Shown here piece after piece: positions 34,669 through 45,144 of a DNA stretch of 64,000 nt. Position numbers and translations under genes: made by a program. Source of the DNA: Opeltia flavorubescens (lineage: Eukaryota > Ascomycota > Lecanoromycetes > Teloschistales > Teloschistaceae); NCBI GenBank assembly GCA_000442125.1, contig KE546969.1, positions 1,426,001 to 1,490,000 on the forward strand, read 5' to 3'. A model generated the notes under the pieces. The model was not told the origin of the DNA, did not search any database, and was given only the letters and a program-made list of their open reading frames with translations. Position 1 is the stretch's first letter, and each line of letters begins with the position of its first letter.

Positions 34669-35384
34669 GTGGGGAGGCAGGTTCGTGGGTTGACGAGGAA
34701 GGATCGAGGGGGAAAAGGGAGGGAAAAGGGCTTATTCTTTGGCAAAAGTAGGGTATTTTTATCAGAATGATTATTATGAGCATGGAATGGCAAAATCGGT
34801 CATGGAGCAACGAACGCATGTCGGAATTGTATTGTAGGACTTGATATTTAGATTTCAAGAGGGAAGAAAAGCAGAATGAAAAACTTCTTTACTAAGAGAG
34901 AAACTGGCACGGCGTCTGTCATCTATCTTCTATAATTTTTTCTTTCGGGAAATTAAATGGATACGTAGATTGAGGATTTGATAGATGCTTGCATGCCTAG
35001 ATCGCCATAACAATATTCGTCTTTTAGTCAAATAAGTGGAGATTACGCCAATTGCTTGAGAAGCCCCTGAAGCATAGAAGCTCAGATGTAGATGGGCAGA
35101 GATATAGCAGTGCAAGGCCTATTAAAAGCAACCAATATTTAGTTCTTGTCATCAGATCAAGCAGATCAAGGTATATAAATATTTATCAAATCGTTTCAAA
35201 CTCTCTCTCTCACATAAGAAAAATATAACAATTCATATCATAACATCATATACATCTCCATCACGCCAAACCCCGTCAAGCTTAATGCCCTATCCCTCGT
35301 AGTATAATTTTTTTCCGTCGAGTCCATCAAATCATTCATAGATCTCTATCCCTCTATCGCCATATTCATGCATGCAAATTTCAC
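34669..35384. other. convergent 3' region, DUG1 / RasGAP
   Basis: 716 bp between converging stops. It is AT-rich from 34840 to 35340 and has no gene-like frame. Confidence 0.5.
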
Positions 35385-38300
35385 TCACGCTTTCCCATGC
35401 CCCTTACTCCCATCCCTTTCATGTTCCTTCACCCTCTTCCTGAAAACGCTTCCAAAGTCCCCGAACAAATTCTTCGCACCGTCGCGACTCCCTGGACTCC
35501 TAGGTGTTGCGCTCCGTGGGATAGAATCCACGTGCCGTTCTGATGTCGTTGGTGTCTTGAGCCTGTAGATACTCTTCCCGTTCGGTGGGGGCTCAGGACC
35601 ATCGCGACTGCTGAGTGGGCTTCTCTTCGGGACATTTGAAAGTTCTGTAGATGTATCGACGCTAAATCCGCCGCGATTGCCCCCGCGGTGAGCGTGCCCG
35701 GGGGTCTTTTGTCTTGGGGTGGAGCGCGGTGGTCGATGATGGCGCTTACTTCTTGAGGATGACGACGGGGTTCCGATGCGGTAGATACTCGATCCGATTC
35801 CATTGTAATCCGTATCTGCTTCTTCGCTACCGAAGCCCATGTCCTCACCCGAGGATGCGGTGACTGGGGTATACGCGCCCAAACTCCTGTACACGCCGGG
35901 ATCCCACACAGCGGATGAAGATTCTGGCGGTGTGCCTACTCGATCGCCCATCGGGTCTAAGTCATAATCATCAATGTCAGTATCTCCCTTCTCACCCGAC
36001 GTGTGTGCCATAGCCGGAAATGCGTTCCCCGCCGGCAGCGATCCGCCCTTCGTAGCTGATACTGAAGCCAACGGTGTCCCAAGCCTGCTGGTTCCTCGGG
36101 AATCATCGTTATTTCGGTGCAAATAACTACTCACGAGGCTGGTGGTACTGCTGCTTTGTGTGCTTTCATTGAAGTTGGCGTTTCTGCCCGTTGTCGTCGA
36201 GGACTCGCTTTCAGGTTGAAGCCGGATTCTTGTCTTGCGCCGTGCCTCTTCTTCTGACCTCCGGTCTTTAGGCTCCGCTGACTTCTGCCCATTTGCAATT
36301 CTTACTCGGGCCTTCCGTCCCATCTGTTCAACCAGCTCTTCCCACTTCGGTTCTAGGACTCCACTGGGCCTCTCAGCCTGTTCGGCACGACTAAGACAGT
36401 GGTTTGTCTTTTCTCGTAATGCTTCACACATATGGTTGAAAGCTCGCAATTCCTCGCTCATTAGTATCGGACTGTCGGCATTATGCGGTCTATCAAGCCA
36501 CAGATCAACGAGGGCAGCACACTCCTTAGCTTGGTCGATCAGATACGGCAGGCTTGGGAAACCTTCTCGGCTCGTCCCAGGTAGACGACCGAGGATGGTT
36601 ATCGGTGTCGCATACGAAGGCGGTATAGGAGAATTCGCATGATCGGGACTAATCGAACATATGGTATCGACGAACGTCTTGAATCCTTGACGATGAGCAC
36701 TCAGGAAGCCGTTCATCGGCTCCATCCAAGGTTCTTTCGAACCAAAGGTGCCGAGGTTTGCAAGTGTGTTCAGGGTCTTCGATATTAACGTCAAGGTACG
36801 CTGAGCCTGAGGTCGTGGATGGTCTGCAACTAGATTAGCTCCGTACATTGTGGAAAATAAGGAGAAAGAAGATAGTGAGGTAAATGGACAGAATGTACCT
36901 TTCAATAACCCAAATAGATGTGGGTTCAAAAGGGCTGGACAGAAGAAGCGAAGGAAAAGGAATCCAGAGACGCTGCTGTAGGTGACTGTTCGTAAGAAGT
37001 CCCCATAACGATCTTCTGCACAAGCGGCAACATGTCGGAAAATCAATCGGAGCTCGGCAGGGCATCGGAGTGCGGAATCAGATATAGATGACCAGACTGA
37101 ATCAATGAGCACAGAGAGAGTCCGCCAGTTGCGCTGCAAGTCATCAGGGTCCTGGACTCGATGTGGGTCAACTTCACAGTCAGGATTACTCTCATCGATG
37201 TCCCGAATCTTTTCACCCAACGTTTCCTCGAGATAATCGTGGCCAAGGCGTTTCATATGGCAGTCCAGTGCTTTAGTGAGGAGAGTATTTCCTCTGAAAA
37301 GCTGATTTGCCTCTACTACGGCGCTTTTACCAAGATCACGAAGGACCATCTCACGCTCAATGCCAGACTCAAACGAATCGTTCGAAGCAATCCTCCTGCC
37401 ATATCGGTACTTTGAGTGTGGTGTTTCCTTGTGCACGTTGTCGATCTCCTCTTCTACAAGCGAAAGGAGCCAATCACTAGATTGTGCCGACACCTGGAAA
37501 ACGTTCAGTAAGATCTCTGCTAATTTGCGGACAAGGTCTGGAGGATAAGTCGCAGCGATTTGGACAGTGAGCGAGTTTGAAAAATTGTGAAGTAGTTCGG
37601 AAAGAGGCTGATAGTCCCTGCCCATGAGCACAACCAACTCCTCTATACGTAACTCCATGAGGACTTCACCCACTACCTCATCAGCATCGTTGATGATTGG
37701 CCACCATTTCTCCGTCTTCACCACTCTATCGTGTTCGTCAAATTGAAATTCAACCACACCATAAGTAGACTCTAGCGGAGAGATCTCAATGTCCCCAACA
37801 ATGGCCAAAGGGTCTAGCTGGGCACGCTCCAGGTCAAGCGGCCCGTCCGAGACAAGTGTCCAATCCCTTTGTCCAGGATTTCTCGTTTTGATCTCAATAA
37901 TAGCAGTCGAAAGAACCGGTGGAAGATCATGGAACTCAAAATCTTCCCTCCAGAATGGATTTCCCGTTTCATGTTTCACAGAGGTTTTTCCTCTGACCAT
38001 ACCGTCAAGGCGCACTTCGGCGAGATAGCTTCCAGGTATGAGTGATTTCTTGCCGTGTTCCTGATGTTGTGACCTAGTACTAGCCCTTCTTGAGTGCCTT
38101 CTCCTCCCCTGAAACATCTTCCCTTCAACAATACGCAAAGAGAGAAGCTTTTCTACCCGAAACATATCTGTGGAAGGCGAAGGAGGTCTGGAGACACTCC
38201 TCGCTGTCTCCACAGGGGCAAGTTGCGGATCAACGGTTATCTGCTCCGGTCCATATAGTTCAGGTATTGTGAAGGCCCGAAGGAGTACAAACCAGACTTC

Positions 38301-39809
38301 GAACAAGACTCGTGACTCTAACGAAAGATACACCGGGAAAATGTGCGTAGATTGATCAACGGATGAAGCATATTGCGGATAGATTGCAAGGCAGAACTCA
38401 TCATCTAGCACAGAGGGGTGCAGTCGTTGCACAGAATATCTCTGCAGCTGGCATAAGGGAACCATGGAAACGAGAGCCACATCGGTATCCGTGTATAATT
38501 TGAAGTTTCCATTTTCCTGGAGTGTGCAGGAGACTTTGCGCCAGGATTTCGAAAGCGACCGCTGCTGTCTGTACGTCGATACTCTTCGGCTACTCGTCGC
38601 TGATGGAATTACATTCCGGAAATCTTTGTCCCACATGAGCATCTTACCGACCTTTATGATAGCCGCATCCTTATTTGGAAATATTTCTGAATTACGACGG
38701 CGATCTCCCTGCTCCGACGTTCGTCTGGTACCTCCACCTCTTCTATCCGCCATCGGAATGTCTCTAGGCTTTGTCATCCTGTTATGGACGCCTTTCGGTC
38801 GAATTGGCTGCCAGCAGAGGAGTGCAGCAAGCCATGAATCAAAAGTCTCTACGACATGCGGACGAAGGTGGATGCCAATCATTGTAGTGTGATTTGATAC
38901 GTCGAGAAAGGTCGACCGACTTTCCCCATCGTACAGCGTTCGGACTTGGCAACCTCGAAGATCAGGGATAAGTGTTTTCGCATGAGACACATCTCCTTTG
39001 GTTTGATAAATCAGGCTACCAGATGCCACATTAATTGCGCAATAACCGGACGACCATGATCCAGCGCCCGAGGTTCGAAACGATAATATTCCATGCATTC
39101 TTCCACAAGTCGTCTTCATCAGCTGTAAGATTTTACTCACATCCGTAGCTGAGCTTGAATTTGACGTGGTGCTTCTAACGGAACGACTGGCTTTGATAGG
39201 AGATAGAGGACGAGATCTTGGTTTGACAAGCCGCCGCCTTTGCTCATGAGACTCGTATTCTGAAGGAGGTGAGGGAATTATTGAAGGGAAGCCAATAGAT
39301 GACGATGATTGCTCCTTGTCGCATCCCTTCGTACCAGACTGCAGGGACCCCATCCGCTGGCGTGTCTTCGTGGCAAGATATGGCGGCGCATTGTCCCTCA
39401 CCCGTTCTTCGAGCGTTCGAGTACGTGGGCGTGAATGTGACTCCGTGTCACTTCCGTTGGTCAAATGCCGCCTCTCTCTTCTAGTTTCATCCGGAGGAGC
39501 AGGCTCGGTGACAGGATCATTCAATGGGCGAGGAGCGGTAGAGTGCGGAGAAAGGCTTCTCGGGGATAGATATGGCTCGGATTCAGACTCGGAGTCGGAC
39601 CGTAGAGTTGTAGTCTTTATAGGTACCTCTGGGGTGATTGCTCGGATCGTCCTCTCCCTGAAATCATCTGTGTACACATGACCCCTCCGATCATGGGAAG
39701 AGGACTTTTTACTTGTTCGACGCTGAATGGACTGCTCCCCAGATTCCATGATACGAGAATGACGCCTGCTGCCATTGCGATACTTAGAATCCTGCCTGTT
39801 CTCCATCAT
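35385..39809 (-). CDS. BUD2: Ras-family GTPase-activating protein, BUD2/CLA2-like
   Basis: Two exons split by a stop-free 75 nt intron (36824-36898) give 1449 residues. Domains in order: a disordered Ser/Arg-rich N-terminus to about 225; a PH-like fold at about 235-345 (GILSFRTSGAGSWSSGYCAI); a second PH-like fold at about 385-545 (SWRKVSCTLQENGNFKLY); a C2 domain at about 560-700 (YLAEVRLDGMVRGKT, NPFWREDFEF); and RasGAP at about 750-1120. The RasGAP part has the arginine finger in LFRGNTLLTKA (Arg839) and the core motif FLRFFCPALLNP. The C-terminal 330 residues are disordered. C2-RasGAP proteins of this kind in fungi act on the Bud1/Rsr1 polarity GTPase, which is inferred here. Assignment to BUD2 rather than another RasGAP is by domain order. 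Confidence 0.8.
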   Translation of the reverse strand: MMENRQDSKYRNGSRRHSRIMESGEQSIQRRTSKKSSSHDRRGHVYTDDFRERTIRAITPEVPIKTTTLRSDSESESEPYLSPRSLSPHSTAPRPLNDPVTEPAPPDETRRERRHLTNGSDTESHSRPRTRTLEERVRDNAPPYLATKTRQRMGSLQSGTKGCDKEQSSSSIGFPSIIPSPPSEYESHEQRRRLVKPRSRPLSPIKASRSVRSTTSNSSSATDVSKILQLMKTTCGRMHGILSFRTSGAGSWSSGYCAINVASGSLIYQTKGDVSHAKTLIPDLRGCQVRTLYDGESRSTFLDVSNHTTMIGIHLRPHVVETFDSWLAALLCWQPIRPKGVHNRMTKPRDIPMADRRGGGTRRTSEQGDRRRNSEIFPNKDAAIIKVGKMLMWDKDFRNVIPSATSSRRVSTYRQQRSLSKSWRKVSCTLQENGNFKLYTDTDVALVSMVPLCQLQRYSVQRLHPSVLDDEFCLAIYPQYASSVDQSTHIFPVYLSLESRVLFEVWFVLLRAFTIPELYGPEQITVDPQLAPVETARSVSRPPSPSTDMFRVEKLLSLRIVEGKMFQGRRRHSRRASTRSQHQEHGKKSLIPGSYLAEVRLDGMVRGKTSVKHETGNPFWREDFEFHDLPPVLSTAIIEIKTRNPGQRDWTLVSDGPLDLERAQLDPLAIVGDIEISPLESTYGVVEFQFDEHDRVVKTEKWWPIINDADEVVGEVLMELRIEELVVLMGRDYQPLSELLHNFSNSLTVQIAATYPPDLVRKLAEILLNVFQVSAQSSDWLLSLVEEEIDNVHKETPHSKYRYGRRIASNDSFESGIEREMVLRDLGKSAVVEANQLFRGNTLLTKALDCHMKRLGHDYLEETLGEKIRDIDESNPDCEVDPHRVQDPDDLQRNWRTLSVLIDSVWSSISDSALRCPAELRLIFRHVAACAEDRYGDFLRTVTYSSVSGFLFLRFFCPALLNPHLFGLLKGTFCPFTSLSSFSLFSTMYGANLVADHPRPQAQRTLTLISKTLNTLANLGTFGSKEPWMEPMNGFLSAHRQGFKTFVDTICSISPDHANSPIPPSYATPITILGRLPGTSREGFPSLPYLIDQAKECAALVDLWLDRPHNADSPILMSEELRAFNHMCEALREKTNHCLSRAEQAERPSGVLEPKWEELVEQMGRKARVRIANGQKSAEPKDRRSEEEARRKTRIRLQPESESSTTTGRNANFNESTQSSSTTSLVSSYLHRNNDDSRGTSRLGTPLASVSATKGGSLPAGNAFPAMAHTSGEKGDTDIDDYDLDPMGDRVGTPPESSSAVWDPGVYRSLGAYTPVTASSGEDMGFGSEEADTDYNGIGSSIYRIGTPSSSSRSKRHHRPPRSTPRQKTPGHAHRGGNRGGFSVDTSTELSNVPKRSPLSSRDGPEPPPNGKSIYRLKTPTTSERHVDSIPRSATPRSPGSRDGAKNLFGDFGSVFRKRVKEHERDGSKGHGKA

Positions 39810-40757
39810 TTGTTCGAGAAGTGATCCTGCTGATTCAGGCTACCGAAAGATCCCCGACAGTATTCATACGATCGTTAATGGGAAATTGACGAGCTATATG
39901 CAGTTGCGGGAGACGTCCATTTGGGCCATCGGGTTGCGAGGCCCGAGATTCTTTAGAGCAACGGTGATAGGGTTGGATGAGTGCCTTTGTTTGATTGTGA
40001 GGATATAAACCGCATGTGCGTATCGGCTGCAAAACCTATTACGGAGCCTTGGCCGGCTGCAACATAGGAGCTGGGATCCGTAAGCTGTATGTCGAATACC
40101 CTCTGTGTTCGGGTCTCGAGGATCTGCGGAAGAGACGGTGAGATGTAGGATGTAAGTGTAGCACAATCATGTCAGGTGAGAGCAAAGCGATCTTATTCTC
40201 TCATGTTGTATTCGAGCAGTCAGGGTAAGACGGTAAGCTCCAGGTAGGAACTTCTTTGTGTTTGTTGTGTGGTCATTGGCCTTCAGGTGTCTATAGGCGA
40301 CGAGGTGCATTTAAGCAGTCACACTATGATGCAAGTGCTTCCGAGGCAGCATCTCCAGAGGTCTGGTCAACGTACATAAGCTTTCGCTTCTACCTTTTCG
40401 AAACGGAAATCCTTGGTGAAACAGTGGAAGTCCGATATTATTGATGGAAATTCGAAATCGCCATCAAGTCGTCGGGATACTTTTCACCGCGACCTATTCT
40501 ATGGTCGTATACTACAAGCCTCTTGGTATGGCAGCGACTTCATAGGAATTACTGTGGCAGCAATGTCTAACCACTGGTAAGGTTGGTCTTGCACATATAC
40601 CCTGGTCATTGAAATCTCAATGGTGATCATTGAGATTGAAGTAAAAACCTAGGACTAGCCTGAATTTAATCGTTGGTCATCAAAGATGCGTCCATATACT
40701 TATACATATACCAAACAATGCGAGAATCGACGCAAACTCAAGATGTCCGTACATCAT
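39810..40757. promoter_or_regulatory. RasGAP upstream region and 3' flank of the next gene
   Basis: 948 bp between two minus-strand genes. It should contain the RasGAP promoter at its left side. A perfect 10 bp inverted repeat lies at 40613-40637. No gene was seen. Confidence 0.45.
40613..40637. repeat. perfect 10 bp inverted repeat, 5 nt loop
   Basis: The arms aatctcaatg (40613-40622) and cattgagatt (40628-40637) are exact complements around gtgat. It lies about 120 bp past the stop of the 390-residue minus-strand gene, so in its transcript it could be a 3' UTR hairpin or processing signal. Confidence 0.5.
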
Positions 40758-41930
40758 TTACTTCAATGCCGCTTCGGTCGCACCTTCATCACCCCCAATT
40801 GCACTGATTGGTTGACTTCTAGCGCCACTGAGATCTCCGCTGCCCGTTTTCCTCAAAGCTTGCCTCATCGTCTCAATCGTCAATTCTCCTGTAGTAGGCG
40901 GGCTATGACCCGGCACTGGGCTTATCAAGCCACGTCCACCGCGTTGAGGAGAGGTGTCCAAGTTGCTGGATGACGCCGGACCACCTAACGGAGGGGAGCC
41001 ACTGAATGTATGAGAAGACAGAGGCGACCTTATAGGCGAAGGTGACCGATGGCCAGCAGTCATAGGGACAATGCTCGCTGCTCCTGAAGGCGGCACTGAT
41101 TCTCTACCACTGGCATGGTCGGCTGCATGTTCCGCATGTACGACATCAGCGAACGATATGAAGCTCAATCTCCGAACATCGGCAGCATCTAGGGTAGCAT
41201 AGCTTGATATGCTCTCGTCGACTTCATGCTGAGCTGGCGGCTCTTCCTGTGACAGGGAAGGGGTAGGCTCATTTATACTGCTATTGGTAATGCTGGCAGC
41301 TGCGGGCTGATGAGCGCTGTGCATGATTATTTCAACCCTATCCGGGTTTAGGTGGTCGTCAGTAATGGCCACAGACGATGCATCCAACACCGGAGGTATG
41401 TGGTTCTCAGTAGTAATGTGAGAAGGAATAGCTGGCGACGCTGCTGTCGCAAGCCCGTCCTCTTGAACATTGCGCTCGAATATCTGTGACGAAGCTGGAG
41501 ACGGAACATGGGGTGAGCCGCTCGACATCTTGCGTACTGGCGAATTTGGTGTGCCATATGGGTGGGAAGTGGGTATTGGTGGTGAGGCCACATTTACTCT
41601 TCTTGGTGACCCCACGGATGGCCCCGCCTGTATAGCAGATGCTGGTGTGATTACCGTGGCTGGCTCGCCTGCGATAGCTGCTTCTCGCTTGCCCTTCATC
41701 TTACCATCATCCTTCTTCTTGCCCAGACCCCAGAATCTACGCTTGCCAGTCTTAGAGTCCAGCTCCGAACTGTTGACGGTCTCCTGCTCCCGATCACTCC
41801 CTACTGAATCTGGGGTCGGCTTGGCAGTGTATTCTGAGAAGCCTTCGCCGAGCAGAGGAGTAGATGATGTCCGAGATCCGCGAGGATCATCGCCGGTAGA
41901 AACGGCAGGTGCATTCAGCTGAGATGCCAT
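40758..41930 (-). CDS. disordered protein of unknown function, 390 residues
   Basis: Single exon. Most of it is Pro/Ser/Thr/Ala-rich and predicted disordered. Two stretches look structured and constrained: DAADVRRLSFISFADVVHAEH (about 245-268, split here for length as ADVRRLSF and ISFADVVHAEH) and ELTIETMRQALRKTGSGDL near the C-terminus. A basic patch (GKRRFWGLGKKKDDGK) lies at about 62-78. I do not recognise a named domain, and no enzymatic motif is visible. The pattern suggests a fungal scaffold or membrane-adjacent regulatory protein, but this is only a guess. It diverges from MRPL20 across 519 bp. Confidence 0.7.
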   Translation of the reverse strand: MASQLNAPAVSTGDDPRGSRTSSTPLLGEGFSEYTAKPTPDSVGSDREQETVNSSELDSKTGKRRFWGLGKKKDDGKMKGKREAAIAGEPATVITPASAIQAGPSVGSPRRVNVASPPIPTSHPYGTPNSPVRKMSSGSPHVPSPASSQIFERNVQEDGLATAASPAIPSHITTENHIPPVLDASSVAITDDHLNPDRVEIIMHSAHQPAAASITNSSINEPTPSLSQEEPPAQHEVDESISSYATLDAADVRRLSFISFADVVHAEHAADHASGRESVPPSGAASIVPMTAGHRSPSPIRSPLSSHTFSGSPPLGGPASSSNLDTSPQRGGRGLISPVPGHSPPTTGELTIETMRQALRKTGSGDLSGARSQPISAIGGDEGATEAALK

Positions 41931-42449
41931 ATTTCATCGGCCGGTATTTGATTCCAACTGAAAGCACCTTTTTCTATGCTCCATTAGTGATGTGTTTGAT
42001 AAGCTGAGTAGCTAGCTCTCTTTCGAAACCTGAGGTGAAAATAAAACTCACCTCTTCACACATGGGATAAAAAGTAATGGAGACCAAATATTTGAAGAAT
42101 AGCTTCTCAAGTTTGGACAATAGCGACAAATCAATAGCAACAGCGGAGCGATGACGACGAAAGGGGCAATGCTGGACGAAGCGACGTGGAGAAAATCTAG
42201 CGCTTGTTTCACAACCTAGGTAAGCTCGTAAGGTAGGTAGCTGCTCGTGTCAGAGAGTTTGACCCCGTGATCGGATAGCGATATGGCTTCGATGCCGTCG
42301 CTTGAAGTCATAGGCTATGCCATATATGGTAATGCCTAATATCGTGGACTCCGGCTAGTCCGCATTAGTCGACTAAGCTTTGACTTCGGTTTGGCACTTT
42401 TTTCCTCCTACAGCATTCAGTTCTCAACAACGAAGAGCCTAAGGTTGCC
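41931..42449. promoter_or_regulatory. divergent promoter, unknown disordered protein / MRPL20
   Basis: 519 bp between outward-facing start codons. It includes both promoters; no clear TATA box or coding signal. Confidence 0.4.
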
Positions 42450-43067
42450 ATGGCCCTTGCCATTCCCAAGCGACCAGTGACAAATTTACTCTTCCTATAC
42501 CCGTCTTTCGCGAAAGGAACAGTTCCAGCTGCTCGAAGACACGAGTCCACAGCTCGCAGAACGACGAAACGTCTCCGCGTAAGATCAGACCCATCTTTCA
42601 GCCCCTCAAGTACTACCGATCAACTCCAACAACAAGTCATCTTTAACCCTCCTTCCTCTTCACCTTCGCCTTATCATACTCCTTCCGCCTTCCTACCGGC
42701 CAATGACCCTCGCCGGGCACTTCTCACCCAAGCACACGACCATGCAAACCCCTATGTCCAACCGAAGCATCCTCTTCCACCACCAGTCAAGAAATCGGTC
42801 GAGAAGAGATATCATCTTAAGGAGGAGGAGATTGAGGAAATACGTCGACTACGGCAGGAGGATCCAGACACATGGACGAGAAACAAGCTGGCGAGGAAAT
42901 TTGATTGCAGCGATTTTTTTATAGCTATGGTGTGCGAAGCGAGTCCTTCGAGGAAGGTACAACAGCAAAAAGTGATCGATGAAATCAGGGCGCGCTGGGG
43001 TAACAGGAGAAGGCATGCGAAGGAGGATAAGCAGAAACGGAGGGCATTATGGGGACGGGATGCCTAA
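42450..43067 (+). CDS. MRPL20: mitochondrial ribosomal protein mL58 (MrpL20)
   Basis: Single exon, 205 residues. It is a fungal large-subunit protein of the mitochondrial ribosome. Residues 1-40 form an Arg/Ala-rich mitochondrial presequence (FAKGTVPAARRHESTARR). The family core is visible toward the C-terminus: KKSVEKRYHLKEEEIEEIR, then LRQEDPDTWTRNKLARKFDC and DFFIAMVCEAS. A basic RNA-binding tail follows (RWGNRRRHAKEDKQKRR). A Pro/Ser-rich linker around residues 55-115 is less conserved in the family. It converges with CPR6 over 294 bp. Confidence 0.9.
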   Translation: MALAIPKRPVTNLLFLYPSFAKGTVPAARRHESTARRTTKRLRVRSDPSFSPSSTTDQLQQQVIFNPPSSSPSPYHTPSAFLPANDPRRALLTQAHDHANPYVQPKHPLPPPVKKSVEKRYHLKEEEIEEIRRLRQEDPDTWTRNKLARKFDCSDFFIAMVCEASPSRKVQQQKVIDEIRARWGNRRRHAKEDKQKRRALWGRDA

Positions 43068-43361
43068 AGCGAAAGGCAAGGAACGGGATTGGAGGCGGAG
43101 CCAATTTCTCAATATCAGATGCTTGCTGGATCTCCAGGAGATGTATGAATTCGAGATTACTGCATGGCCCACGAAATGAGAGAGAGACTAGGCGTCCATT
43201 TCCCTGGTGGACTCTTTCACGCGAAGCGCACTTTTGTTCATCTGTACATACATGGAGCTTACAAAGAGCGAAAATCACATTGGTCGTCTACCATGATATG
43301 CCGCTAATCGCTCGACTATTGCACTTTCGAGAAGTCTTCATAGAAAGACGAGGTCCATGAT

Positions 43362-44837
43362 TCACTGGAAGAACTTTTTGTACGCAGCCTTCTCCTTCTT
43401 CGCTTGCTCAGCGATCTTCTTCTTGACCGCAGAAAGCTCCTTCGTGATAGCTGCGTCGCCAGGAGCCAGTTTGAGTGCTTCTTCGAAATCCTTGACAGCC
43501 TGATCTTCATCTTTCAGACCTAGGCTGGCCAGTCCTTTCCGATAGAGGGCTTTTGCGCGGTCAGACCCGGCGATATCGGCTTGCTCTAAAGCATTTGTCG
43601 CACTCTTCTGGGCATCTTCGTAGGATTTGAGCTTGTTTTGTAGCAGAGCGGAGTTTGAATGTAGAGTAAAGCGGATAGCGGTCAGTTGCTTAGACAGCTC
43701 TGGAGGGTCACCTTCATCAGGGTCGGGGTATTCGTTCAAATAGCGAAGACCTTTCTGGTACTTGTCGAGAGCGAGATTGAGATCACCATTTTTGAAAGCC
43801 TTATTGCCAAAATCCTTGAGTTCGTTCGCAATCTTGCAGGTTTCTGATGCTTTGATCTCTCCTGCTTGGTCTTCTGGGAAGTCTTCGTAGGGGTCGCCAG
43901 TACTATCGGGAACTTTCTTGCTGGGAGCGAGAGATTCATCACCGGACAATTGCCCACAGTCTGTCCGGTCAGTCGTTTGATATTTCTGCTGTGATTTCAG
44001 CGTGTAAAGACTTACCGACGATCGTAACATCTTGTATTGGCTTGTCGCTTTGGGTCTTGAGGTTCTCGACCTTCCGGACAATGCCCTTACCGTCAAGAAC
44101 TTCGCCAAAGACAACATGCTTTCCATCCAAATGAGGTGTATTGACAGTTGTTACGAAAAATTGAGAACCGTTGGTACCTAAAGTTTTCCAATCAAGTTAA
44201 GCATGATCCTGAGTAAGAGCCAATCCCAACTAGCCTACTCACCTGGCCCTGCATTTGCCATAGACAGGAGTAGGGGCTTGTCATGCTTAAGCTTGAAGTT
44301 TTCATCCTCAAACTTCTCGCCGTAGATTGACTCTCCGCCAGTACCATTGCCTGCCGTAAAGTCTCCACCTTGGATCATGAAACCTTTGATTACACGATGG
44401 AAGATCGATCCTACGCTCACTGTTAATTGAAATGCTCACATTTGAAGGAAGCATTGCACAGACCCTTGTAGCTCAAAGGTTTCCCAGATTTCCCTGTCCC
44501 TTTCTCGCCTGTACACAATGCACGGAAGTTTTCTGCCGTTTTAGGTACGACTGCAATGCGGTTGAGCACAGAGAAAAGCGAAACACTGCTAATATATTAC
44601 TCACCATCATCATACTAGCAGACATTAGCATACATCTAGGAGCGCTTTCAAACAGCATTGAGGAGAACGATTTGATTTCATAAAAGATTACTGCCAAAGG
44701 AGCAAGAAAGAAAGACTATAGCGAAAAAGATCTGGTATTCCGGATTTAATACCACTTACGAGTTCGAACGTAATCCGACCTTCCTTATTTTTGCCTATTT
44801 CGATGTCGAAATAGACTCTACTACGAGCTTCTGACAT
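43362..44837 (-). CDS. CPR6: cyclophilin-40 peptidyl-prolyl isomerase (Cpr6/Cyp40)
   Basis: Cyp40 is an Hsp90 co-chaperone: an N-terminal cyclophilin domain plus three TPRs that bind the Hsp90 C-terminus. Six exons (44760-44837, 44605-44614, 44464-44550, 44243-44410, 44016-44177, 43362-43960) give 367 residues. The isomerase core shows [51 protein letters not shown] and [12 protein letters not shown]. The TPR part starts near residue 215 ([32 protein letters not shown]). Exon 2 is a 10 nt microexon (TAT GAT GAT G). It supplies the tyrosine and two aspartates of [14 protein letters not shown], which are expected in the family. Its flanking introns are 145 and 54 nt with GTAAGT and GTGAGT donors. 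Confidence 0.95.
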
Positions 44838-45144
44838 TCAGCAAACGCTCAGGATATATGGCTTATTCGCATACCTTTTTCCGGCGCCATGTCGAGGTAT
44901 CGTGAATGTAGTGTGTCAAAAACAGAAGATAAGGTACAATGGGCAAAAGGTTTATTTTAGTCAAAAATCACAGAAGCTGCAGGCCCGGGTTAGAAAGGCT
45001 GCAGTGGACTAAACACGTAAAATAAATAGTGAAGCGGCCCCACACATGATTCTATGAGGTTCTCTCCAAAACAAAACCATGTTGGACATATATATAAACT
45101 ACAATTATCACCATCATCTATTTACTAGTATGCATTGCCACCCA
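44838..45144. promoter_or_regulatory. CPR6 upstream / DTD downstream
   Basis: 307 bp between two minus-strand genes; the CPR6 promoter is expected here. I did not find a heat-shock element array (nGAAn repeats) by eye. Confidence 0.4.

Noticed and set aside
44040-44126. In-phase alternative start for the CPR6 final part ([11 protein letters not shown])
   Set aside because: This is another frame of exon 5. The real frame there encodes [12 protein letters not shown], so the apparent start is spurious.
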